Shown: positions 12,078 through 22,164 of the stretch, in pieces | Numbering within the stretch: the first letter of the stretch is position 1 | Layout: each line of letters opens with the position of its first letter | DNA from: Acytostelium subglobosum LB1 | Taxonomy: Eukaryota; Evosea; Eumycetozoa; Acytosteliales; Acytosteliaceae | NCBI RefSeq assembly: GCF_000787575.1 | Contig: NW_012236527.1 | Location: 62,001-126,000 of the forward strand | DNA: 64,000 nucleotides | Direction: 5' to 3' | Notes under the pieces: model-generated | Told to the model about the DNA's origin: nothing | Seen by the model: the letters and a program-made list of their open reading frames with translations, nothing else | Databases searched by the model: none | Program-made: the position numbers and the translations under genes

Positions 12078-13442
12078 TTATTGCTTGGTCTGACAGTCGT
12101 CCAACAATGAATTGACTTGCTTCTCATACTCAATCCAGAACGATTGATTGGACAGGGATATTCTGTGACCGCGACGGGTGATGTCCTGAAGGATAGACTC
12201 GAGGCCGGATGGAGTCTTGGGATCAGTACGGGACATGAGCTTGCCAATCTGATGGAGGGTCAGGTCCTTCTGAATGGCCTTTTGGACAAAGGTGGTGGTT
12301 AGCTTTAGTGTCTCCAGACACTGTACACGGAGCTCGGGTAGAGCACTCTTGAAGTAACGGATATCAGAATCAATGTCAATGGCTAGTATCTGCTTGCGGG
12401 TCTCCTCATCAAAGGGTGCCTTGGACTGGGGGAAGTAGATCCAGTCAAAGAGGGCGTCCGAGAGCGAGTTGGAACTTGGTAGACAGAGGCTGTGATCGAT
12501 GGGCACTAGATGGAGCTGGTCCTCCTCGTTGTAGGCGACCAGGATGTTGCCAGAGTGGCGATCGCAGTTGAACAGCAAACAGTCCAAGAGACCAATTCGG
12601 TGAACGTCCGTCTTTGGGAACATGGTGTATCCAACCTCCTCGGCGGAATCCTCAAACTCGACGAATTGCTGAAGCGATCCAATCTTCTTGACTTGTTGGC
12701 CATTCTTTCTCCAGGTGGGATGGTACACCTCGACCAAGGCAGTCGTTGGCACGTTGAAGAAGTTGTTGTGTCGTTGGTCAAAGAGGTAGGCTGCGACCTC
12801 CTTGTAGACACCCTCGCCCTTGATCGTTCCACTCTTGAGGCCAGCGGAGGACGTTTGGGCATGTCCATTCTCCTCGTCCTTGGGCTTGAACACGGCCAAC
12901 TTGGAACCGGTACGGGACTTGAGGAAGTAGACGCTGCCACCAAGGCCTTCGCCAACGGACAGGACGGGACTGTGCTTTCGGAGACCACTATCTGCCTTTT
13001 CGATTAGGGATAGTTGCTTCTCGTAGGAGCGTAGAACATTGAGTTGATGTTGATGCTGATGGTGATGGTTGTGGGAGTGATGATGGTGATAATGGTTCCT
13101 TGAAATCTTTGGACCTACTGAGCATTGGTTCAAAGTTGAATGGTCTTTATCAGATTGAGATAGAGCGGATGTTGTTGTTGTCGTTGAGGTAGTTGGGGAT
13201 TTTTGTTGTGGTAGCTGGTTGTTGTTCACATTGGGGATAGTACAATTGCCAGTGGAGGACATGGAAGATGCTTGGGTAGTATCATTGTTGTTGTTGTTGT
13301 TTGCCAAAGTAGAAGTTGACTGCTCAAATACAAAAGATGAACTTGTTGGACATCCATTGAGTCTTGAGGGTCTTGGGGATTTGTAGAGTTTGCTTTGTTC
13401 CCCAGGCAATAGGGAAAATGGAGTTGGAGCAATTGATACCAT
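12078..13442 (-). CDS. phosphatidylinositol 4-kinase gamma-like kinase (PI3/4K fold)
   Basis: Single exon, 454 residues. The first about 150 residues are low complexity (Asn, Ser/Thr, a His-rich stretch). The kinase part spans about 155-440 with GEGLGGSVYFLKS (glycine loop), LAVFKPKDEENG (ATP lysine), GEGVYKEVAAYLFD, KIGSLQQFVEF, DCLLFNCDRHSGNILV (catalytic loop DRHxxN) and VPIDHSLCLP (the DHG-like metal motif, here DHS). This order matches plant PI4K-gamma / actin-fragmin-kinase-like enzymes, several of which turned out to phosphorylate proteins rather than lipids. Substrate is therefore open. The ATG at 13442 is the first in frame after a UTR-like stretch. Confidence 0.8.
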   Translation of the reverse strand: MVSIAPTPFSLLPGEQSKLYKSPRPSRLNGCPTSSSFVFEQSTSTLANNNNNNDTTQASSMSSTGNCTIPNVNNNQLPQQKSPTTSTTTTTSALSQSDKDHSTLNQCSVGPKISRNHYHHHHSHNHHHQHQHQLNVLRSYEKQLSLIEKADSGLRKHSPVLSVGEGLGGSVYFLKSRTGSKLAVFKPKDEENGHAQTSSAGLKSGTIKGEGVYKEVAAYLFDQRHNNFFNVPTTALVEVYHPTWRKNGQQVKKIGSLQQFVEFEDSAEEVGYTMFPKTDVHRIGLLDCLLFNCDRHSGNILVAYNEEDQLHLVPIDHSLCLPSSNSLSDALFDWIYFPQSKAPFDEETRKQILAIDIDSDIRYFKSALPELRVQCLETLKLTTTFVQKAIQKDLTLHQIGKLMSRTDPKTPSGLESILQDITRRGHRISLSNQSFWIEYEKQVNSLLDDCQTKQ

Positions 13443-13886
13443 TATTACAACTGAGTTTGTAGTTGAATGTATGAACGGAAGGAATGAAGTTGTTGTTGTA
13501 GTTGGATGGGATGATCGATGTGATGGGGTGAAGATGATGATGAAGATGGGACAAGATGGATGTTAACTCTGTCTTGTCACAAAGCTGCTGCTCTCGCTGC
13601 GACCTCTACTGCTGCTGCCTTTGCTGCGCTCTGCACCGACAAGAGTGAACAGTCCAACTTGTACCAGGCGACTGACCAATACGTATAGTATTTATAATTA
13701 AATATTATTTACAAATGGATTATCATTAGAGTTTTGTATATACAAATAAGTGAAGGGGAAGAAGGAATAAAGGAGGGGATAAATAAAATAGTTGAAGTAA
13801 AGTGATAAGATAGGTTGATAAGTGATTACGAAGATATTATTATCATTGTATTGGGCTGTTAATATTCTGTTTGTTTGTTGTTTGTT

Positions 13887-13922
13887 ATTTGTTTGTTTGT
13901 TTGTTTGTTTGTTTGTTTGTTT
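13887..13922. repeat. GTTT tetranucleotide microsatellite
   Basis: About nine imperfect-to-perfect copies of GTTT, directly read, in non-coding DNA. Confidence 0.9.
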
Positions 13923-14016
13923 ATGTAGTATAGTGTATGTTGTTGATGATGGACAACTGCTGCAACTCCGACTGGAGGCAATGAAACAATGAATATATCT
14001 ATTATTTGTAGATAGG

Positions 14017-14042
14017 TTGTGTGTGTGTGTGTGTGTGTGTGA
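14017..14042. repeat. GT dinucleotide microsatellite
   Basis: About 12-13 GT copies in a row in non-coding DNA. Confidence 0.9.
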
Positions 14043-14922
14043 CGTTGTAAAAATTTGTATGTTTGATTTGTGAATGAATGAATAAATGGAAGATGTTCAG
14101 CCACTTTTTAATATCGTACCACCCGTTTTGGAAAGAAATGAAAAAATGGGAAGTAGGGAAGCTGTTAGACATTGTGGTGATGGGCTGAGCCATGGGGTTT
14201 CAATGGCCTGGGGGATTGTCTACAATTACACATACCTAAACTATGAGGAACAAGCAGTGGACAAGTAATCTAAATGAAATTTGAATGATTATTCAAATAC
14301 TAATAAAGAAGTACTGATGTTATTGACTATGTCAATGTTGATTGATTGATTGATTAATTGATTTGTTTGATTGTTGACTTGGTCACTGTGTTGTTGATTG
14401 ATTGCAATATTATAATATTGACCACTCTGATGTTTGATTAAATCGACCTTAAATTTATATGATTAGAGATCAAATGTAATACATATATATAAATCAATTG
14501 ATTGAGATAGTAGTTGTAGTAGTTTGGTGATCGGGTATGAACACTGAGAGTGATGATTGATGTTGTTGTTGTTGTTGTTGTTATTGATTGATTATGGTGT
14601 ATTAGCTGTTATGCAATAATATCAATGGTGGACTTTGACCCAATACTCACTCTCTCACTCTCTATCTCTATCTCTTTCACTCCTACTATTACTTGACTCT
14701 AACAATCAACAACTCTTGCTGATATTGTCTTCTCTCACTGGAACCAGAGTTCCCACATACACACTATCCCACACTCAGACATACAACCACACTCACTCCA
14801 CTTCCAGCATTATCGAGATACACACAAACACACACACACACAAACAAAGTTATGTGGACACACATACATACACAACTCTGTATTACTTTGATGCACCACT
14901 GCATGTGGACACACAAAGTAAA

Positions 14923-14975
14923 CCCGAGAGGGGCACAGGTGTGAATCAGTGAGGGGTGTTGGCTCGCCCCTCGGG
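14923..14975. other. GC-rich inverted repeat
   Basis: CCCGAGAGGGGC (14923-14934) can pair with GCCCCTCGGG (14966-14975), with a two-base bulge and a loop of about 31 bases. It stands out from the AT-rich surroundings. It could be a structured RNA, a terminator-like hairpin or a protein site; nothing in the sequence decides. Confidence 0.4.
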
Positions 14976-16939
14976 CAATCAATCCAATCATCTCCATACG
15001 TAATGCATCTGAATAAACAAACCCAAAAAGGTGTCCTTTAGAAGAGGAGAGGTTAGGAGTAGTCACAGTGACTTGGACAATGTATGGATTATTTGTTTGT
15101 CGCGTCACCTCATGGTCAACAACTAAAGTTGACCTTTGATCCATGACTCTCATCCTCTCCTCTCTTGACTACCTGTACCTTTGGTTTCGAATAGACTAAT
15201 CTATTAACGACTTCCTCCTCTCAGTAACAATTACCTTATTCTTTGTTTGTTGTTGGTCGTTATTGTCCTTGACCCAAGTATTTAGGTCTGTAGTAGTACG
15301 TGCATCGCCAAGTATATTAGTAAGAAATGTAATGAATTGGTTGGACTTACGACGACCATTACTTTGCTTGCCGACGGTTCATCAATGGTCGTGAACAACA
15401 TTGTATGTAAACAAAGTCGCCATGATCACATCATGTGGTTACAATGACATTGACGACGAACTGATTAGGTCACAGTGGATCTGTGCGCTTTGGGGGCCAA
15501 AAGCACCTGTTTGAAACAATGATTCATCGCACCCACTCCAGATGGCCCGCCTATTTTGTTCCATCGTTCTAAAACGCCTGGGATAGATGAATCCATACGA
15601 CCACGATCATACCAGTCCACCAGTATTAGCATTATTTAATCAACTATTAACACATTCAATTACATCTATCAATGCTGACCCGTCATTGACAAACATAAAC
15701 AAATATAAACAAACTCTTACTTTACACACACATAGATATCAATCACCATCATCATCGTTCCTCCTCCTCATTCATCATCTATCAACCAATCTAGATTCAT
15801 TCATTAATGTAAGAACAGACTTCCATCTATTTTAGGAGTTCGTTGGGTCAAGAAATCGCCCAATTTAGTTTGAGTTGTTTGTAAGGCCTATGTGTATACC
15901 TGTAGGGGGCTTAGGTGTTGGTGTTATAGTTGAATGTCCACGCTCTCAGGGTGTTTCGGAGGGCTCACCTTCATTCGAATGGCCCCCAGGGTAGTCAAAC
16001 AACTCCTTTTCAAACGATTAATTAATTTAAAACAAAAAAAAAACTGTTGAAGAAAGAATAAGCCCTCCCCAACAACCACTTAACAACTTCTACTACAAAC
16101 TACAATACTATTCCTTATTCTTTCATTCATATACTTTAGTTTCTTATACCATTGTATTGTTTACACACTACAGCAAATGTGGGTCACATCATCAACATCA
16201 TCAACATCACCATCAACTATCCTTTCTTTTTCTCTATCCTCTCTCTCTTTTGCTCCTCTTTTCCCCTTTGCCAACATAAAAAATGATATTGGACCGGTTA
16301 AACAATAATAGATATGTCAGGGCCCACAACTAGTATACACCTAGGCCTGGTGTAGACTTACCACCCCCACATGACAGAACCAATAACAACAACAACAACA
16401 ACTTGTCAATCCATGCATCCATTCGAACACCATTCACACACATCGTGTGGAAGGTTATTTCGTTCTGTAGCCCAAGTCAAAGCCCGCGGGCCACTACTAA
16501 AGTAGTGGTTGTTTCTGTGCGCGACAACACTTATTTTATTTTCCTGACAACAACACACAGATTGTCCACAGTATTGTTTGTTAGTTGCAGTTCAACTTGG
16601 CACTCAACTCACTCTTCTCTCCGCACCCACCACTCACAACCACATTCATTCATTTATCACATTCATTCATGCATCTGTAGCAATTATACAATCATCTCTT
16701 TATCCTTATACTAACCAATAACACTCTTTAACATTCTCTATCTTTAGTTACTTAGTTACTTAGTTAGATATATATTAATATAGTCGATATATCAGGGGTA
16801 TCAAAAACAAACCTGATATATACTTCATGTTCAATTAGTCATACATACAAACATACACATATATAGTCATACAGGCTTCAACAAGTAATATATATTTTAT
16901 AGATTTACAAATACTCATATATAAACTGCGCATTTGAGG
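14976..16939. other. long non-coding stretch upstream of the bZIP gene
   Basis: About 2 kb without a supportable gene and locally richer in GC than other spacers in the window. It contains several inverted repeats (15352-15392, 15483-15506, 15872-16005, 16336-16354, 16482-16508). Its last 200 bases are AT rich, like a dictyostelid promoter. Short frames (e.g. 15587-15835) are rich in His/Thr/Ser from CA and TC repeats and are not called. Confidence 0.5.
15872..16005. ncRNA. candidate structured RNA with three nested stems
   Basis: Outer stem GAGTTGTTTG (15872-15881) with CAAACAACTC (15996-16005), 10 of 10 pairs. Middle stem GGGGGC (15905-15910) with GCCCCC (15982-15987), 6 of 6. Inner stem AGGTG (15913-15917) with CACCT (15966-15970), 5 of 5. 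The stems nest in order without conflict, and a palindromic ATTCGAAT sits in the 3' bulge. The strand is not determined. No match to U1-U6, SRP, RNase P, 5S or class I RNA is recognised. Confidence 0.35.
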
Positions 16940-18367
16940 ATGACCAAGAAGAATCAACAGCAACAACTATTACAACAACAACAACAACAACAACAATTAC
17001 AATTACAACAACAGATGCAACAGCAACAACAACAACAACAACAGTTGGATATTAAGAATGAGCCTGATGATAGTGACTCGGATTCAGATAGAGAGCGAAA
17101 GAAGAATAGGAGTAGGGCTAATCAGAATCTGGCGAGCAGGAACTATAGACAGAGAAAGAAGGAGTACATCCGCGATATAGAGGAGAAGTTGGCTGTGTTG
17201 GCACTCGAGAATGACCAGCTAAAGAAGGAGAACCTCAACTTGAAGAAGGGCGGTGGTCTCGAGATCATGAAGCCCGACCCTGCCTTCATCACAATGATGA
17301 TGGAAGCCAAGCAGATCATCATCCAGCTGGATGTGGCCATCAAGAAGAACGACGACCGATCGCTCATCTATCTGCTGCAACTCTTTCATCTGTCCATCGA
17401 GAAGCGACACAGCATCATTGAGCGCGAGGTCGAGAAGATGGTGCATCCATACACACAGGCCAAGCTGGCTGCCATGGGCTACGTGCCGTCACTTGAGAAC
17501 CCGATGATCTCATCGATCAGTGGGCCATCCTCGGATGGCTGGTGGCTCAAGTACATGCAGGAGGCACAGATCACAGAGGAGCAGGCTCAGGCCATCAAGC
17601 AACTGCGCTCCAATCACTGGAAGGCTGACATTGAGTTGCGAAACGAACGTGAGCGTTTGGATCGCTCCATCAAGGAGTTTTACCTGAGCAAGGTGATGGT
17701 GTTCCCCACCAACGAGCGTCTCAACAAGTCGTTCGCAGCCAACCTGTCGATCACTGACGCGCCAATGCCGCAGCCCATCAACAACACGATTGCCGATACC
17801 AACGCCGTCGACATCTCCGAGATACTCGAGTTCACCAGGAAGCTGGAGCACCTGAAAAAGAACTTTGTCAAGCAGCGTACCCTCATGGAGGACACGCACG
17901 CCGCTCTCTCGGCCATCCTCACGCCACGACAAGAGGCAATGCTTCTCGTGCGTGTACATTACTCGACTCGATACGACTTTGCCAACATGGAGATGCTCAA
18001 GAACGTTTGGGGAAGCGTCTCCAAGGACTCCAACTTCCCGCCTCCTCCACCCCAGTTTCCACCATCGCTTCTCAACAACAACGTCAACCAAATCAACAAC
18101 AATCTGTTGACCATCCAAAACATGTACAGTCCGTACTCAAACAACAACACCACATCCACCACCTCCACAACCACAACACCATCATCGAATAACCAGCAGC
18201 AGCAGCAGCTTCAATCACCTCAACTCATCAATCAACACAACGCCAGTCTCAATAACAATACATCTTCACCGTTGTTGACCAACCAGAACAGCAACAATAA
18301 CGCACAGGCGCCACCTTTGTTGGCACAACACAACCATCCAATCCAGAGCAACACTGGATACTACTAG
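16940..18367 (+). CDS. bZIP transcription factor
   Basis: Single exon, 475 residues, ATG at 16940. A poly-Gln head is followed by an acidic segment (DIKNEPDDSDSDSDRE). The basic region is about residues 50-75 (RANQNLASRNYRQRKKEY; N-x7-R spacing kept) and the leucine zipper about 76-105 (IEEKLAVLALENDQLKKENL). A long helical C-terminal part of about 250 residues (KQLRSNHWKADIELRNERER through LTPRQEAMLLVRVHYSTRYDF) is typical of dictyostelid bZIPs and recalls the DOG1-like region of plant TGA factors. Asn/Gln/Thr runs end the protein. Dictyostelid bZIPs such as DimA/DimB control cell-type choice; this one cannot be assigned to a specific member. Its upstream region is exceptionally long. Confidence 0.9.
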   Translation: MTKKNQQQQLLQQQQQQQQLQLQQQMQQQQQQQQQLDIKNEPDDSDSDSDRERKKNRSRANQNLASRNYRQRKKEYIRDIEEKLAVLALENDQLKKENLNLKKGGGLEIMKPDPAFITMMMEAKQIIIQLDVAIKKNDDRSLIYLLQLFHLSIEKRHSIIEREVEKMVHPYTQAKLAAMGYVPSLENPMISSISGPSSDGWWLKYMQEAQITEEQAQAIKQLRSNHWKADIELRNERERLDRSIKEFYLSKVMVFPTNERLNKSFAANLSITDAPMPQPINNTIADTNAVDISEILEFTRKLEHLKKNFVKQRTLMEDTHAALSAILTPRQEAMLLVRVHYSTRYDFANMEMLKNVWGSVSKDSNFPPPPPQFPPSLLNNNVNQINNNLLTIQNMYSPYSNNNTTSTTSTTTTPSSNNQQQQQLQSPQLINQHNASLNNNTSSPLLTNQNSNNNAQAPPLLAQHNHPIQSNTGYY

Positions 18368-18737
18368 TTAGTAGTGGTGGTAGTCTATTTGAAGACGTCC
18401 CTTTGCTCCAACACCAGTCGACACTGTCCATGTACGTACGTGAGTGAGTGAATGTGTGCCACTGCTACTGCCATGCCATATGCCATCCCTTCTCCTCCCC
18501 CCTATCTCCCCCAAATCATCCACCAATCACAATGGTTGATTCCCAACAACGAACAGCAAACAGGATCAACAAACACAACGAGCATCACGTCGCCAAGACT
18601 AAACCAACATGCGAGTTGGAAACTGATAATAAAAGCAAACGAATGCCCATCAACAACAATGTAATTGTCCTAATGCCTTGGCCATAATGATTGGTCGTTC
18701 ATTCAATGATCTCGCCGCTCGTGCGTGCCTACTAAGT
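18368..18737. other. convergent 3' region
   Basis: Spacer between the stops of the bZIP and TEX261 genes. Only short frames occur; it probably holds both 3' UTRs. Confidence 0.5.
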
Positions 18738-19571
18738 TTAATAGTAATGCTTGTTGGAGTTGGATCGAGTCAAGTCGTCTGTCTTCTTCTTTATCCATCC
18801 AATCATTGATTTCAGACTGCTTGTTCCAAGTTTCTTGCGAGAGTACTCGTTGTCTACGCCTACAATACGACCTAAAGGATGGAGAATGAATGAGTGAGTT
18901 GTCGAGGTCGATAGATTGAATGAATGATCGATCCAAATGAATAAACATACTTCCAGAAGAGAATGGTAATGAACTGTCATTGGCAGAGAGTGATACAAAG
19001 AAGATGAATGGAACCAACCAGACAAAGAATACAAATACAGCAATGATCTCAGTGAATGGGAACCAGTTGGAGCGGAAGAACATGAACCACATGCAATGAC
19101 TGATGACCATGGTTGCTGTGAAATGGGGCAGGAGGGTGAGTAAGGACATCATCAGGTTCTGGTCATGATCAAACATACCAACGCTAACAATAAACTTGAC
19201 GCTCGAAAGTGTGACGAATGGGAACTCTGACAATAGAGTATAGTATGATGCATGGCTGACAAGACTCAAGAATATGCATAGCTTGTCAACACTCTCAAAC
19301 AATCCAACCAGTAGTATGAGTACCATCGTCGTCTATGAAGGGGTGTTCAGTCAATGTAAGTCAGTCGTCGGGTAGTGTCATTGCAATGAGCCAACATATG
19401 GCAGGAATAACAATGTGTCCATACAATTATAGTATATCTAATCAATCTCTTGGCCACTGTAGCATGCTCTTCTACCAACTCTGCAAAGTAGTATAGTCCA
19501 CATGCCAGACACACGATGCCAAACATCATGCCAATGACATAAAGCAGAAATGACAATATTGAAAGAAGCAT
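18738..19571 (-). CDS. TEX261 / SVP26 family membrane protein
   Basis: Exons 19571-19425, 19332-18951 and 18871-18738 give 220 residues. Family members are COPII adaptors that package selected cargo at the ER. Signature parts are LACGLYYFAELVEEHATVAKR near the N-terminus (GLYYLAELIEE in animals), HASYYTLLSEFPFVTLSSVKF, the helix ending FFRSNWFPFTEIIAVFVFFVWLVPF and then FFVSLSANDSSLP. Four hydrophobic helices are seen. The tail is basic (SRKKLGTSSLKSMIGWIKKK), as usual. Introns were placed by matching phase with GTATG donors; the last exon reads in a frame different from the upstream open frame. Confidence 0.9.
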
Positions 19572-19906
19572 GATTGACTTATGAATGGTACATATATATA
19601 TAATTGTAAACTATTATCTATCTCTTCTTTGTGTGAATATATTATATTAGAATTCCAACTTGAGTACAAGGATAGGATACATTAGTGTCCTTCTTGACAT
19701 TGAGTCATCTAATTCATGTTGTTGGGAACTTCAAATGAGAGAAGTGAACTTAATTTGAAAATAAATCAACAAAAATCTTCTGTGGTCCTCACACACACAG
19801 AGACAGAGAGGATACCTTGGGTTATCTTGTATCTCTTGAAGGCTCGTGTGAAGGAGGATATATCCATATCATCTCATATATATATATACACAGGTTATCA
19901 AACAAG
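19572..19906. other. divergent promoter of TEX261 and CCT7
   Basis: 335 bp between two divergent ATGs, AT rich with a TATATATATA block near 19878-19888. No gene is called; a 67-codon frame here runs into the CCT7 leader. Confidence 0.5.
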
Positions 19907-21708
19907 ATGTCTCAGATGATTGTATGGTATCAATCCAACTTGATNGGTGTACAGGTGATAAGAAAATGAACTCAAACTAACCAAACGGATACCTATTGAT
20001 TGATCGATTGAACGATTGAATGAACCAATGAATGAACGATATATACATCATCTAGAAACCACCAATTATCCTGTTGAAGGAAGGAACAGATACTTCACAA
20101 GGTATCCCTCAGTTGATTAGTAATATAAATGCATGCTGTGCGATCGTCGATACAGTTAGGACTACATTGGGACCACGTGGAATGGACAAGTTGGTCTATC
20201 AGAGCGAGAGAAAAGTCACGATCTCAAACGACGGCGCCACAGTCATGAAGCTGCTCGATATTGTGCACCCTGCTGCAAGGACACTGGTGGACATTGCCAA
20301 ATCACAGGACAGCGAGGTCGGCGACGGCACCACATCGGTGGTCGTGATGGCCGGCGAGTTCCTCAAGGTCGCCAAGCCATTCATCGAGGAGGGCATTCAC
20401 CCACAGATCATCATTCGCGCCTACAGACGCGCATGCGAGCTTGCCAAGCAGAGGATCAAGGAGCTGTGCATCGACATCAAGGACGCCGATATGCGCGAGT
20501 TCCTCGAGAAGTGCGCTGGTACAGCAATGAACTCCAAGCTGATCGCCTCACACAAGGACTTCTTCTCAAAGATGGTTGTGGACGCTGTTCAGTTGCTCGA
20601 CGACGAGATTGAGTTGGCGATGATCGGAGTGAAGAAGGAGAGCGGCGGTGGCATGGCAGACACTCTGTTTGTGCCAGGTGCCGCCTTCAAGCGTACCTTC
20701 TTCTACGCCGGTTTCGAGCAGCAACCAAAATACATCCAGCAGCCCAAGATCATCTGTCTCAACAACGAGCTCGAGCTCAAGGCCGAGAAGGACAACGCAG
20801 AGATTCGTATCTCTGACCCATCCAAATATCAAGCACTGGTCAACGCCGAGTGGAAGCTGTTCTACGACAAGCTGGACGCCATCCACGCATCGGGCGCCAA
20901 CGTTGTGCTTTCGCGTCTCGCCATTGGAGATCTGGCCACACAATACTTTGCCGAGAAGAAGATGTTCTGCGCCGGTCGTGTGCCAGAGGAGGACCTGAAG
21001 CGTGTCTGTCACGCCACAGGCGCCAGCATCCAGACCACCGTGTCCAACATCATACCACAGGTCATTGGAACTTGCGATTTGTTCGAGGAGAAGCAGATTG
21101 GAAGCAGCCGTTACAACCTGTTCACTGGCTGCAAGAACACACACACTGCAACCATCATTCTGCGTGGTGGTGGCGAGCAGTTCATCGATGAGGCTGAGCG
21201 CTCGCTGCACGACTCGATCATGATTGTGCGTCGCGCTCGCAAGCATCGCTCGGTCGTCGCCGGAGGTGGCGCCACCGAGATGGAGATCAGCAAGTACCTG
21301 AGGGACCATGCCTTGACCATCGAAGGCAAGCAGCAGCTGTTGATCACCGCCTTTGCCAAGGCACTCGAGGTCATCCCTCGCCAGATCAGTGACAACGCCG
21401 GCTTTGACTCGACCGACATCCTGAACCAGCTGCGTCAGAAGCACTCACAGGGCGAGAAGTGGTACGGAGTGGACATTGTCAACGAGGGCATTTGCGACAC
21501 ATACAAGTCGGCCGTTTGGGAGCCAACCATTGTCAAGCTCAACAGCATCACCGCCGCCACTGAGGCCGCCTGTCTGGTTCTCTCTGTGGACGAGACCGTT
21601 TCCAACCAACAATCAGAGCAGTCACAGGCTGGTCCACAAATCGACCCAAGAACCCGTGCTGCCCTTGGCAGAGGAGGTGGTGTCCAGGCCATGAGAGGTA
21701 GACGATAA
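19907..21708 (+). CDS. cct7: T-complex chaperonin subunit eta (CCT7)
   Basis: One of eight paralogous subunits of the cytosolic ring chaperonin that folds actin and tubulin. Exon 1 is only 15 bp (19907-19921, MSQMI). The intron 19922-20055 includes one undetermined base, and exon 2 is 20056-21708; total 555 residues. The start of exon 2 ([20 protein letters not shown]) matches the eta-specific N-terminus. ATP motifs are [23 protein letters not shown] and [10 protein letters not shown], followed by [11 protein letters not shown] near residue 410. The C-terminus [13 protein letters not shown] is the usual glycine-rich eta tail. A frame starting at TTG 20074 is a truncated view of exon 2. Confidence 0.96.
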
Positions 21709-22164
21709 ACATATACACAATCTATTGTAGTTGTTAGTTATTGCCACAAAATATCCATCTCATTTAATATATTATATAATACTTATACATTGATTGATTG
21801 TTTGTTTGATTAATTGATCACAACCAACATCACAATCAAAGACTTCAACCTCAAACTACCAACACATCATTGTACTCATAAATATATAATATTCTTTCAA
21901 GTTGATCAATCGGAGAATGGACACCATCTGAATTCCAATTCCGAAAACAGTTTATTTCGACCTTCCCATTCAATCTATTTTAGGATAGATCTTACGAGCG
22001 TTCAATGTAACTCAAGTCCTTCACCCATTGTCAGTCCGATCCAGATTGACATTCATTCATTCAACCCAAACTTTCATCTTCATTCACAACAAACACCCGA
22101 ATAGAAATATATGTAGTAGTACTTATTCAGTTCAACTTATTATAATTACAACATTAATGTATAG
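21709..22164. other. intergenic between CCT7 and the permease
   Basis: 456 bp. A 96-codon plus-strand frame (21814-22104) has a mixed but His/Ser/Asn-rich composition and no family resemblance; it is not called. The last 60 bases are AT rich. Confidence 0.4.

Larger units (their letters stand above)
13443..14922. other. long non-coding stretch, left part
   Basis: No gene is called. At 13560-13690 a GC-richer patch of GCTGCTGC-type sequence lies just upstream of the kinase gene and may be its 5' UTR or leader exon. Microsatellites GTTT (13887-13922) and GT (14017-14042) follow, then AT-rich sequence with a perfect 16-bp palindrome CAATATTATAATATTG at 14404-14419. A 60-codon frame at 14086-14268 has no family signal. 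Confidence 0.4.

Noticed and set aside
14086-14268. 60-codon frame MEDVQPLFNIVPPV...
   Set aside because: Short, isolated, no homologue recalled; spacer composition around it.
15872-15892. Dictyostelium class I RNA motif on the minus strand (CCTTACA...)
   Set aside because: Only partial match to the motif as I remember it, and it would lie at the wrong end of the RNA.
15905-15930. U1 snRNA-like 5' end (ATACCTG...GGGGG) in the structured element
   Set aside because: The essential ACTTACCT donor-pairing sequence and the Sm site context are not present.
20074-20076. CCT7 starting at TTG 20074
   Set aside because: The conserved [10 protein letters not shown] lies partly upstream, and a 15-bp exon at 19907 supplies ATG and correct phase.
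21814-22104. 96-codon plus-strand frame between CCT7 and the permease
   Set aside because: No family signal, His/Ser/Asn-rich composition and no splice support; lies in promoter-like spacer.
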